From a virus, in IMG/VR virus record IMGVR_UViG_3300037189_015081, positions 52,682-116,681 of that record: DNA of 64,000 nucleotides. One strand, 5' to 3'. Both the position numbers and the translations under genes were made by a program. A model generated the notes under the pieces. That model was not told where the DNA came from, made no database searches, and saw only the letters and a list, made by a program, of their open reading frames with translations. Positions 53,889 through 62,607 of the stretch are shown one piece after another. Position 1 is the first letter of the stretch. Every line of letters starts with the position of its first letter.

Positions 53889-54077
53889 ATGTCAATCATG
53901 ACAAACTTCCGCGCCGAGGACATGCCTGGCGCTAAGAAGCCTGCAGCGAAGCCTGTTGCAAAGAAGTCTGCGCCTGCAGCTGCTGCAAAGAAGGTCGCGC
54001 CTGTCGTTGAGGCACCCGTTGAGGTCGTCGAGGTTACCGAGCCTGTCGTCGAGGAAGCACCAGTAGTCGAGGACTAG
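53889..54077 (+). CDS. Lys/Ala/Val-rich low-complexity protein, 62 aa
   Basis: Start at 53889 after AAGGAGAACAG. A basic half (KKPAAKPVAKKSAPAAAAKK) followed by an acidic Val/Glu half (VVEEAPVVED). Disordered, perhaps a linker or decoration peptide. Three nt before the next gene. Confidence 0.75.
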   Translation: MSIMTNFRAEDMPGAKKPAAKPVAKKSAPAAAAKKVAPVVEAPVEVVEVTEPVVEEAPVVED

Positions 54078-54080
54078 TCG

Positions 54081-54593
54081 ATGGTCGACATCATCAATCT
54101 TGACGCGTATGACGTGGATCCAGACGTCTTCAGTGTATCAAATACACTGCAAGGCGTGCTGGACCGTGTCGTAGCGGTTTACACCTCGTACGGTGTGCCG
54201 CTTCCTACGCGTCAATACTGGACTATGGGGGCACCTGCCGTTGATTGCGAGCAGGTCGTCGTGTCCTTTATCCAGATGTACCTTGGTCCTCCCGGGGACG
54301 AGGCAACAAAGCCGCAGCGGTGTAACCAGCCGCGCACAATCGTGATGAACATTACGATTAGTCGCGCCATCCCGATCGTTGGCCAGTCTGGCCGTGCACC
54401 GTCCGCTGAGCGTATTCAAGACGGGTCAGTCATTTCCGCCGTTGACGCGTGGATTCTCATGGCGTCAATCAACCAACTTGACCAGTGGGAAGACGGCTCA
54501 TTTGGTCTAGGCGTTATCGCCACATTGAACACTCCGGATCCGCAGGGCGGTTTCCAAAACGTGAACATGCAGATCACGATGGCTGTCCCGTAA
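54081..54593 (+). CDS. Head-to-tail connector (tail terminator-like), 170 aa
   Basis: VVAVYTSYGVPLPTRQYWTM, DCEQVVVSFIQMYLGPPGD, then PRTIVMNITISRAIP and a C-terminal FQNVNMQITMAVP. The alternating sheet/helix pattern and place between adaptor and gp10-like gene fit a tail-terminator or stopper. I recognise the C-E-x-V-V-V and R-x-x-x-P motifs from actinophage connectors. Stop overlaps the next ATG. Confidence 0.8.
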   Translation: MVDIINLDAYDVDPDVFSVSNTLQGVLDRVVAVYTSYGVPLPTRQYWTMGAPAVDCEQVVVSFIQMYLGPPGDEATKPQRCNQPRTIVMNITISRAIPIVGQSGRAPSAERIQDGSVISAVDAWILMASINQLDQWEDGSFGLGVIATLNTPDPQGGFQNVNMQITMAVP

Positions 54594-54988
54594 TGCCAAA
54601 CTATTCTGTAGTTTTCCGGCAGCCAGTCTTCAATGACTTCCTTAACAGCCCTAAGGGAGAGGTTGGCGAGAAACTCGATAAATGGGCTAAACTCATGTTG
54701 TTCCAGGCAAAGCGCCAGGTAGGGGTGAGAACCGGCGCGCTAAGGGCGTCAATTCACATGACCCATGAGCGCATGATCAATGGTCAAGAGTTTCGTATTG
54801 GCTCTGATCTAAACTATGCTCTTGTCCATCACCAGGGCAGCAGGCCGCACCTGATTACCCCTGACCGGGCAGAGATGCTCAGGTTTACGTCGCGCGGGCG
54901 AGTAGTGTACAGTCACCAGGTTATGCACCCGGGGACAAAGGCGAATAGGTACCTTTCAGACCAGCTCGCCGTTGTCCGCGTGATGTAA
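54593..54988 (+). CDS. HK97 gp10-like tail completion protein, 131 aa
   Basis: AKRQVGVRTGALRASIHMTH, then YALVHHQGSRPHLI and HPGTKANRYLSDQL: the standard order of gp10-like neck proteins (VRTG-x-L-x-x-S-I...YA-x-x-x-H-x-G...PGTK-x-x-x-F/Y). It joins head connector and tail tube. Confidence 0.88.
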   Translation: MPNYSVVFRQPVFNDFLNSPKGEVGEKLDKWAKLMLFQAKRQVGVRTGALRASIHMTHERMINGQEFRIGSDLNYALVHHQGSRPHLITPDRAEMLRFTSRGRVVYSHQVMHPGTKANRYLSDQLAVVRVM

Positions 54989-55042
54989 AATAAAAACGAT
55001 ACACACCGTATCAATGACAAAGAAGAAAGAGAAATAAACAAC

Positions 55043-55378
55043 ATGACTGCACGCTTCAAAGACTTTGGATCTGGTGCCGCTGGTAACCAGGAGCCGATCT
55101 CGTTCAAGCTCTACGATGAAACCTTTGACTGTGTAAAGCAGGTTCAGGGGCACGTTCTTCTTGAGCTTGTTGCTGACTCAAGCAGCACCGACCCCGCAAA
55201 GGCTTCCGCTGTTGTTACCAAGTTCTTTGAGTACGTTTTGACGGACGAAAGCTACGCCCGTTTTGACCTGCTCGTCAAGGACAAGGAGAAGATCGTTTCC
55301 GTTGAGACACTCGCTGACATCACGAGCTGGCTTGTTGAGGAGTACAGCGCCCGCCCGGAAACGCAGCCAGAGGTCTAG
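55043..55378 (+). CDS. Tail assembly chaperone (G-type), 111 aa
   Basis: Short helical protein starting MTARFKDFGS, with ISFKLYDETFDCVKQVQGHV and AVVTKFFEYVLTDESYARFD, and placed right before the -1 frame partner and the tape measure gene, the canonical position of chaperone G. The partner frame overlaps its 3' end, as expected for G/GT pairs. Confidence 0.85.
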   Translation: MTARFKDFGSGAAGNQEPISFKLYDETFDCVKQVQGHVLLELVADSSSTDPAKASAVVTKFFEYVLTDESYARFDLLVKDKEKIVSVETLADITSWLVEEYSARPETQPEV

Positions 55379-55803
55379 CAAACTGGGCAATTGACCTCTG
55401 GCCATACATAAATGGTAAAGCCCTTGTTCACGGATTGAAGCTAATGGAAATGGAAGTGAGTGACATGCTAGACGTTATCCACTTCTTCTTCGAGGAAGAC
55501 CTTAACTTCACATCCGGTGAACAGGCGGAAGCCCAGTCCAAGATGCGCACGGAAATGTACCAAACAATGTACGGGGTGGAGTACAAGTACCCCATGGCGC
55601 AAAGCAACACCAAGCAGGGTTTTCAGACGAGCGCGACATCGAACTTCGACTTTGAACCTGAAGATGAGGCGACAATGGCCGCCCGTGAGATTAAACCATT
55701 TGACCCGTTGAAACCACCGACAAAGGCGTTCGTACCAGCGACCGACTTTGACGTGGACTCGGCTAAACCGTTTGGCACCGCGCTGGACGCGCCTCTAGGA
55801 TAA
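55339..55803 (+). CDS. Tail assembly chaperone T-part (-1 frame)
   Basis: Frame -1 relative to the previous gene is open from 55339 to 55803. It reads NWAIDLWPYINGKALVHGLK upstream of the first possible start (TTG 55435, no ribosome site), then DMLDVIHFFFEEDLNFTSGE. The reading into the overlap implies a G-T frameshift. The best slippery site I see is C CCG GAA at 55354-55360, which is not canonical. It binds the tape measure during tail assembly. Confidence 0.75.
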   Translation, partial: GVQRPPGNAARGLANWAIDLWPYINGKALVHGLKLMEMEVSDMLDVIHFFFEEDLNFTSGEQAEAQSKMRTEMYQTMYGVEYKYPMAQSNTKQGFQTSATSNFDFEPEDEATMAAREIKPFDPLKPPTKAFVPATDFDVDSAKPFGTALDAPLG

Positions 55804-55816
55804 CAAGGAATACACG

Positions 55817-58800
55817 ATGGCTGTTGTCGGTGATGCATATATCATCGTTCGTGCCCTGACCGATAAGGTCGAGGGCGACATCCGTCGTGGATTCAGCGGG
55901 GTTGACAAGATCGGTGAAAAGGCCGGTAAGGACCTGGCGACAGTTTTCTCTGACGCGTTTAGCAACAATAAATCCAATGGCGATTTCTTCGGGAATCTTG
56001 CCAGCGGTCTTGAGGCTATTGCTCCAGAGGCGCTCAATACGCGCAAGGCGGTACAGGATCTGACAGCTAGCGGAAACGTCTTTGGTACTAGCGTTGCTAC
56101 TCTCATCGGCTCCGTATCGGCTCTTATCGGTGGTCTGGTTGCTCTTGGTGGTAACGCTATCGGAGCAGCGGCCTCGCTTGCCGCGGCTGGAAACGTCCTG
56201 GCAAGTTTTGGTCTTGGCATGGTCGCGGCAAAGATCGGTCTGGGGGGTGTCGGTCAAGCCTTTACCGCGCTAAACAAGATCGCCAATGGTGGAGGCGCGT
56301 CATACTCCGCCAGGCTCGCCGCGGTGAACCGCGTGCAGGACGCCGAAGCCAATCTTGCCAAGACTATCGAGCAGAACCGTAACAAGCTCGCTGACGCAAA
56401 TGAGGCTGTTCGCCGCGCACAGATCGCGCTAAACCAGGCGATCATCAAGGGTCGCGAAGAGATCCAGCAGCTCGGGTTTGACGCTGAAGGTGCGGCTCTT
56501 TCTGAGAAGAAAGCCGCACTCGAGTTAGACAAGGCACGCGCCAATCTCGCCGCGGTTCAGGATCTTCCGCCAAACTCGCGAGTGCGCAAGGAGGCCGAGC
56601 TCGCGTACCAGGAGGCTGAGCTCAACCTGCGCAAGGCTAAGGACAAATCGGCGGATCTAAACAAGGAGCAGAACCGTCTTGCAAAGACTGGCGTTGCTGG
56701 AACCGCTGGCGTTATCGAGGCAACACAGCGATTGTCCGACGCGGAAAAGGCGCGCGCGCGTGATGGTGTAGAGGCGCTGCGTTCACAGGCGGCTGCTGAA
56801 CTTGAGCTTGCCCGTGCGAAAGCCGCCAATGACAGGGTAGGTAGTGGAAGCGGTGGTGCAAATCCATTAGCGGGTCTCACCGCCGCGCAGGTGACATTTG
56901 TACGGTTCCTGCAATCGATCAATCCTAAGCTTAAAGAAATCCGCCAGAACATCTCTGAGGCGTTCCTGGTACCGCTGCAGCAAGCCATTACTCTTCTAGT
57001 TAATCGCGCGTTCCCGACAATTAATGCCGGGATGACAAAGATCGCTGGCGCCATGGGCGGTGTCGCCGTGGAGATCGCCAAGTCGGTGACAAGCAGCCAG
57101 AATCTTTTAGCTCTTGGTAAGTTTTTCACGTCATCCTCAAAGCTTCTTCGCACATTTGGTGGAGCTCTCGGAAACATCTACGGTATCGCACTGACATTGC
57201 TAAACGCTCTTGCCCCGACGGCGCAGCGTTTCGCGGACTGGCTTAAAACAACGACGGGTCGCTGGGATACCTGGATGAAGAGCGCCCAGGGTAGTGCGGC
57301 GGTTACAGACTTCTTCACCAAGTCATCGGACGCTGCCGCGAAGTTTGGCAAGGTCTTTGGAAATATCTTTAAGGGTATTGGCGCTATTATCTCCGCCAAC
57401 CTTGGACCAGGCACTGGCGGAGACTATCTATTAAACTGGCTCGTTACCGCAACTGACGGTTTCGGTAAACTAGGCGATTCTGCGAATGGTAAAGGAAACC
57501 TTAAACAGTACTTTAATGATGTCGCGGTAAACTCACAGAAGATCTTCTCGTCGGTCGGTGCTCTTATTGGTCAACTCGTGAAGCTTGGCGCTGATCCGAC
57601 AATCGGTAAAACATTTGACATTCTAAAGCAAGGTGCACCGGCTCTTGGCGAGTTACTTAGTAAGGCGCAAAAGGCCGGACCGTCACTGGCCGGTCTGGTC
57701 ACGTCGCTTATCGGTATCGCAAACAAGATGGCCGATACCGGTGCGATAAAGATATTCTTTGACACGCTTAAGATCGCGGCTGATACCGTAAGAGCGTTCT
57801 TAGACAACCCAGTTGTTAACGCTATTCTTACGGTAACAGGGCGACTCTTCGGCATTGGTGTAGCCTTGAACATGCTTATCAAGGTAAGCAAGTTTGCCTT
57901 TAACTTTCTTATCGGTGACCTGATCGCGTATCTCAAAAAGATCTCGTTTGTTGTTAGTGGTATTGGCGACATGGCCAAGGCGTTTGGCGAGCTTCAAAAG
58001 GCCGGGTCTGGTGTTGAGGGAATGCTCATTAAACTTGCTGACTCAAACAATAAGTTTGTTTCAACACTTGGCAACGCCGGCATCAAGGCATATGACACAT
58101 GGGGAAAGATTGGTCCGTCTGTTGGAAAGATGGGCACGGCTATCGGCGGCACATTTGCTGGTATCGGTAGAAGCCTTGGAACGTTCTTCACCGGCCCTGT
58201 CGGTATTGCTCTCGGGGTAATTGCTCTTCTTGTCGGAGCATTCATTCTCCTTTACAAAACATCCGACACGTTCCGCGCGCAAATGGACGCAGTGTTCGCC
58301 CAGCTCATGGCTGTGTTCGCCCAGGCGGGTCAACAGATCATGGCCGCGATCCAGCCGCTCATCCCTGTCCTCATGGGCGCGTTCACGCAGATCATGAACG
58401 CGGTTGCTCCTCTAATTCCAATACTACTAAACTCACTTGTTCCAGCATTCCAGAGTATTGTCACCGCGCTCATTCCTGTCGTGACAATGCTTCTGTCCTC
58501 ACTTGTCCCGGTAATCGGACAGGTTGCCTCGGCGATTATTCCGCTTATTGGTACGATCATCACAGCTCTCGTTCCGGCCATTGTCGCGATTGTTAACGCG
58601 GTTGTCCCGGTTGTCGTGACACTTATCAACATACTGGTGCCAGTGTTTACGACGATCATCAACGCGATGATGCCATTGATCACGATGATCATTAACATGC
58701 TTGTCCCGGTTATCACGCAGATCGCGACAGCGTTTACGCCTGTGATCACGATGATTGTTCAACAGGTCGTTCCAGTCTTCACGCAGATCATGAACACGCT

Positions 58801-59524
58801 CATGCCATTGATCACGATGATCATTAACATGCTGGTGCCTGTTATTTCACAGATTATCACCGCGTTTATGCCAGTGATCACAATGATCCTGCAGTTGCTC
58901 ATGCCAGTTTTGACGGTTCTGATCAACATTTTCTCTGGTATCATTACTGTCGTGATGAACGTTGTCATGGCGCTCATTAAGTTCCTTATGCCAATCATCA
59001 CGACCGTTATCGGAGCATTCGCCGGGTTCATTAAGTTCCTCCCGCAGATCGGCACCGTGTTCGCGGGGGTATGGAACGGTATCGTAAGTTTCTTCAAGGG
59101 TATCGCCAACTGGTTGATCGGCCTAGTTGAGGGAATGGTCAATGGCATGATTGACGCGATCAACAGGTTCACTAAACCATTCAAGGACGCTATTCAAGCT
59201 GTTGTAAAGTTCTTTGGTGGCAACATTCAGATCGGTATCATCCCTCACGTGTCGCTCCCCCGTCTCGCTAAGGGTGGCGTTGTTGCGCCGTCGCCCGGCG
59301 GTTCACTCGTGAACGTCGCCGAGGCTGGTCGCCCTGAGCGTATCGAGCCGCTCGACGCAAACGGTATGTCAAAGCGCGACAAGGCGATGCTTGACGCCAT
59401 GCGAAACAGCGGCGCCAGTGGTATTCAGATCAATGTTCACCCTGCTCCAGGAATGAACGAACAGGAGCTTGCCGCGAAGGTCGGTCGCGAACTCGCGCTC
59501 CAGATGCGTAAGGGTGCAATCTAA
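55817..59524 (+). CDS. Tail tape measure protein
   Basis: 1235 residues. N-terminus DAYIIVRALTDKVEGDIRRG, coiled coils near 155-310, then a hydrophobic zone. Residues about 847-1041 contain about seventeen tandem 11-residue units of the type P-(V/L)-(I/V)-T-x-I-x4-(V/L) (for example PLITMIINMLV, PVITQIATAFT). The C-terminus (NVAEAGRPERIEPLDANGMS) is typical of actinophage tape measures. It sets tail length and is the longest tail gene, followed directly by distal-tail genes. Confidence 0.95.
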   Translation: MAVVGDAYIIVRALTDKVEGDIRRGFSGVDKIGEKAGKDLATVFSDAFSNNKSNGDFFGNLASGLEAIAPEALNTRKAVQDLTASGNVFGTSVATLIGSVSALIGGLVALGGNAIGAAASLAAAGNVLASFGLGMVAAKIGLGGVGQAFTALNKIANGGGASYSARLAAVNRVQDAEANLAKTIEQNRNKLADANEAVRRAQIALNQAIIKGREEIQQLGFDAEGAALSEKKAALELDKARANLAAVQDLPPNSRVRKEAELAYQEAELNLRKAKDKSADLNKEQNRLAKTGVAGTAGVIEATQRLSDAEKARARDGVEALRSQAAAELELARAKAANDRVGSGSGGANPLAGLTAAQVTFVRFLQSINPKLKEIRQNISEAFLVPLQQAITLLVNRAFPTINAGMTKIAGAMGGVAVEIAKSVTSSQNLLALGKFFTSSSKLLRTFGGALGNIYGIALTLLNALAPTAQRFADWLKTTTGRWDTWMKSAQGSAAVTDFFTKSSDAAAKFGKVFGNIFKGIGAIISANLGPGTGGDYLLNWLVTATDGFGKLGDSANGKGNLKQYFNDVAVNSQKIFSSVGALIGQLVKLGADPTIGKTFDILKQGAPALGELLSKAQKAGPSLAGLVTSLIGIANKMADTGAIKIFFDTLKIAADTVRAFLDNPVVNAILTVTGRLFGIGVALNMLIKVSKFAFNFLIGDLIAYLKKISFVVSGIGDMAKAFGELQKAGSGVEGMLIKLADSNNKFVSTLGNAGIKAYDTWGKIGPSVGKMGTAIGGTFAGIGRSLGTFFTGPVGIALGVIALLVGAFILLYKTSDTFRAQMDAVFAQLMAVFAQAGQQIMAAIQPLIPVLMGAFTQIMNAVAPLIPILLNSLVPAFQSIVTALIPVVTMLLSSLVPVIGQVASAIIPLIGTIITALVPAIVAIVNAVVPVVVTLINILVPVFTTIINAMMPLITMIINMLVPVITQIATAFTPVITMIVQQVVPVFTQIMNTLMPLITMIINMLVPVISQIITAFMPVITMILQLLMPVLTVLINIFSGIITVVMNVVMALIKFLMPIITTVIGAFAGFIKFLPQIGTVFAGVWNGIVSFFKGIANWLIGLVEGMVNGMIDAINRFTKPFKDAIQAVVKFFGGNIQIGIIPHVSLPRLAKGGVVAPSPGGSLVNVAEAGRPERIEPLDANGMSKRDKAMLDAMRNSGASGIQINVHPAPGMNEQELAAKVGRELALQMRKGAI

Positions 59525-62500
59525 TGGCTAGACGTAATCTAATTTCCAACCCGAGTTTCACGACTGGAATCTCCGGTTGGGGCGGTCGCCAGGGCGCGAC
59601 GCTGCTGCCGTTCAGTGAAGACGGCAGAGCATGCGTCAAGGTTGTAAAGACTATTCTGCTCAACTCCGGTGCGATAACCGCTGACTACATCGCGGTAACA
59701 GGCGGAGCCTCACACTCAATCTCCGGGTACTTCTATATCCCTGTCGGTCAACCTACCAGTAGTCTTACCATATCCGTTATCTGGTACAACTTTACCGCAC
59801 CGGACGTTTACGAGGAGGTCGGCGTACTCGCGGCCACCCCGGTTACCGTGTCCACCGGTGACGGATGGGTGCGCATTACGCAGATTGGAACCGCGCCTGC
59901 CACTGCGACGCACGCCAAGGTTAGCGCGTACCAGCCGGCGACTGGAACGGCTGACTCCTTCTTCCTTCTTGACTCTGTTCTCTTCGAACAGTCAGACTAT
60001 GTCGGTTCATTTATCGACGTTATCAATCAGGCGCAGGAGACAGAAATTGTCAACCGCGCACTGAGCAAGTACCATGACCTGAACTACATCACCGGGTTGC
60101 AGCTTAACGCTGATGTTCAACTTGGTGATCTAGTTTTTAACACGATTGACGAGAACGATATTGTCTGGATGTGTACCGATATTGAGGGATGGTGGACAGT
60201 CGCTGAACCGTCACTACCAGACATTCCTCGTGGTTTCCAGGATGGCTCCTACGACGTCTCAGGACGCTACCAGGCGCGTGTTTTAACGCTTACTGGCGTA
60301 TTTATTACCCAGCACCCGAGCGACGTCGGTATCGCCCGTGAGAAGCTTCTAACCGCCGTTGACTTGGTACGTAAGGGCGCCTGGTTGCGCACCAGTGAGA
60401 ACCCGACGCGCGCCTCCTTTGTGCGCCTTAGCGGTAAACCAACGATCACAACGGTTAACGCCCGCGGGCGCACCGAGTTCTCGATTGGCCTAAAAGCGGC
60501 TGATCCTATTAAATACAAATGGGATGACACAAAGGTAGACGGTGTCACTGTTTCATCATTTGATCTCGCGGAACAGGCTCCAAATGAGTACCAAACCACG
60601 GACGTAACAAATGAGGGAACCGCTACTGTAACCGCTAAACTGGTTTTCACTGGCCCACTCGGTGCCGGGTCAACCCTTGACGTGTATCACGACGTTGATG
60701 GTTCAACCGAGAAAATGACGATCATCGATGAACTACGTGGGGCTGGAGCTGTTGCCACTATTACCTATGTGGAAATGACTGAGGGGGTCGTGACAGTTAC
60801 GACCCTTGAACAACACGGGTTGTCGATCGGTGAAACCGTTTCGGTTTCTGGAACATCAACAATTGTTGACACGACCGCTGCCTTGATAACCGCGGTAACC
60901 GATACTCTGCCTTATAGTTTCAACTATGTTTTGAACACTACAGCCTCTATTGCAAAGACAGCCTCGTCCGGTGTCGTGTCACTTAACGCGCCAGATGAGA
61001 TGATCGTTGACACGTATCACCGCAATGTGAGCGTCAACGGTAGCACGGCTGGTTATCGCTCAAAACTTGAAACACTCACTGATTGGCCTACTCTCACCCC
61101 GGGTGTTAGCACGGTAACATTTACCGATAGTATTGACCCGTCTCTTGTCTCGCTTAAAGAGTACAACCCGATAAACAACATTGTCACATTGACAACTAAC
61201 TCTTCCCACTTTTTAACGCCAGGGCAGAATATAACGGTTAATTTTCCAACAACGGCTCAGATCGCATATAAGTCCATGGCGTCATCCGTTGCGACAATAA
61301 CAACGAAGTCCGCGCACGGGTACTCTGACGGGGATATTGTCACGGTTGCCACTACGCTTGACAAAACAATCACAAATAAGCAGATGACGTCAGGCGTGGC
61401 CACGCTCAAGGTCAGTCTCGCGTCCGGTGAAACTCTGCCATTCTCGTCTGGTGACTCGGTACTTGTCGCACTTAACACCTCTGCTTCTATTATCTCCAAG
61501 AGCCGAGTCGGCACAACGGTAACCCTTACAACGGCTGGTGCACACGGTTTCTCAAACGGCGACCTCGTGACCGTGCCATTTTCCGTGTCAAACTATGTTG
61601 GCACAAAGGCGTATGACAAAAACGTTGCAACAATTACAACGCAAACGCCGCACAACTACTCGGTTACCGACCAGGTCACGGTAGCGCTACCAGTGACAAC
61701 AACGGTTACCACAAAAACTATTACTGGAACGCAGGTTGTTCTCACAACGAGTAGCACCCACAACTATTCACTCGGGGATAAAATATCCGTGTCACTTCCT
61801 GTCACGGCAACACCAACGAGCACTAAAACGTTCTATGGTTCATCAAGGTTTACGGTTACCGCGCGTAGCGCGGACACGGCAACATGCACCTTGACAACGT
61901 CCGCGGCACATAACATTAGTGTCGGTAACACGATCACCGTGTTTGGTGTAGGTGCCCGCTATGACGGCGTGTCGCTTGTCGCCAAGACCGGCACAACAGG
62001 GACAACGGTCGTGTATGACCGGGATGGTTCCGCTGAGTCATCAATCTCTTCAATTGGTGCCGTAACCAATACGTCGCTAAGCCACAAGGTGCTCGTTGAG
62101 ACAACATCAGCCCACGGGTATGTGGTTGGTGATCAGGTGACAATTAACCCTGGTATACCGTCAACAGTGAGTATCGCGACGCGCTCAGCAACGTCATCCG
62201 CCTGTACTTTAACCGTGGCGAACCATGGTTTCGTGGCGGGTGAACATATCACTGTTACCGGTGTTTCAGCGCGCTATAACATTGCTGACGCGGTTATTAC
62301 CAGTGTGACAACGAACACGTTTACGTATAGTAATTCTGGTACCGCGGAAAGCTCGACGTCATCTACTGGTACAGTTGTTAACAATACTCTAGCCAATGGT
62401 TACGGTGGAACCAAGATTGTCGAGGCTGTTCCAAGCTCAACGACGTTTACGTGTTACTACTATGGTCAGGAAAACGCTGTAGTGAACAGTAATGCCGGGT

Positions 62501-62601
62501 CGTCCCCGAGTATCACGAATGACACGAACACGTCGCTAAATGGAACGGTAACATTGACCGCCGTGTCAACTAACACCATGACGTATACAAAGGGAGCATA
62601 G
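59524..62601 (+). CDS. Distal tail/minor tail protein with beta-module repeats
   Basis: 1025 residues; start overlaps the tape measure stop. Residues 1-165 look like a carbohydrate-binding module (NLISNPSFTTGISGWGGRQG; VSTGDGWVRITQIG). Residues about 215-340 match a Dit-like ring protein (YDVSGRYQARVLTLTGVF; GAWLRTSENPTRASFVRLSG; GRTEFSIGLKAADPIKYKWD). The rest is a string of about eight beta modules with H-(G/N)-x-S-x-G-D-x-V-T-V cores. It connects tube to baseplate and may bind host glycans. Confidence 0.87.
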   Translation: MARRNLISNPSFTTGISGWGGRQGATLLPFSEDGRACVKVVKTILLNSGAITADYIAVTGGASHSISGYFYIPVGQPTSSLTISVIWYNFTAPDVYEEVGVLAATPVTVSTGDGWVRITQIGTAPATATHAKVSAYQPATGTADSFFLLDSVLFEQSDYVGSFIDVINQAQETEIVNRALSKYHDLNYITGLQLNADVQLGDLVFNTIDENDIVWMCTDIEGWWTVAEPSLPDIPRGFQDGSYDVSGRYQARVLTLTGVFITQHPSDVGIAREKLLTAVDLVRKGAWLRTSENPTRASFVRLSGKPTITTVNARGRTEFSIGLKAADPIKYKWDDTKVDGVTVSSFDLAEQAPNEYQTTDVTNEGTATVTAKLVFTGPLGAGSTLDVYHDVDGSTEKMTIIDELRGAGAVATITYVEMTEGVVTVTTLEQHGLSIGETVSVSGTSTIVDTTAALITAVTDTLPYSFNYVLNTTASIAKTASSGVVSLNAPDEMIVDTYHRNVSVNGSTAGYRSKLETLTDWPTLTPGVSTVTFTDSIDPSLVSLKEYNPINNIVTLTTNSSHFLTPGQNITVNFPTTAQIAYKSMASSVATITTKSAHGYSDGDIVTVATTLDKTITNKQMTSGVATLKVSLASGETLPFSSGDSVLVALNTSASIISKSRVGTTVTLTTAGAHGFSNGDLVTVPFSVSNYVGTKAYDKNVATITTQTPHNYSVTDQVTVALPVTTTVTTKTITGTQVVLTTSSTHNYSLGDKISVSLPVTATPTSTKTFYGSSRFTVTARSADTATCTLTTSAAHNISVGNTITVFGVGARYDGVSLVAKTGTTGTTVVYDRDGSAESSISSIGAVTNTSLSHKVLVETTSAHGYVVGDQVTINPGIPSTVSIATRSATSSACTLTVANHGFVAGEHITVTGVSARYNIADAVITSVTTNTFTYSNSGTAESSTSSTGTVVNNTLANGYGGTKIVEAVPSSTTFTCYYYGQENAVVNSNAGSSPSITNDTNTSLNGTVTLTAVSTNTMTYTKGA

Positions 62602-62607
62602 CATAGC

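Noticed and set aside
58330-59184. Antisense hydrophobic frames over the tape measure
   Set aside because: They are complementary shadows of the 33-bp repeats.
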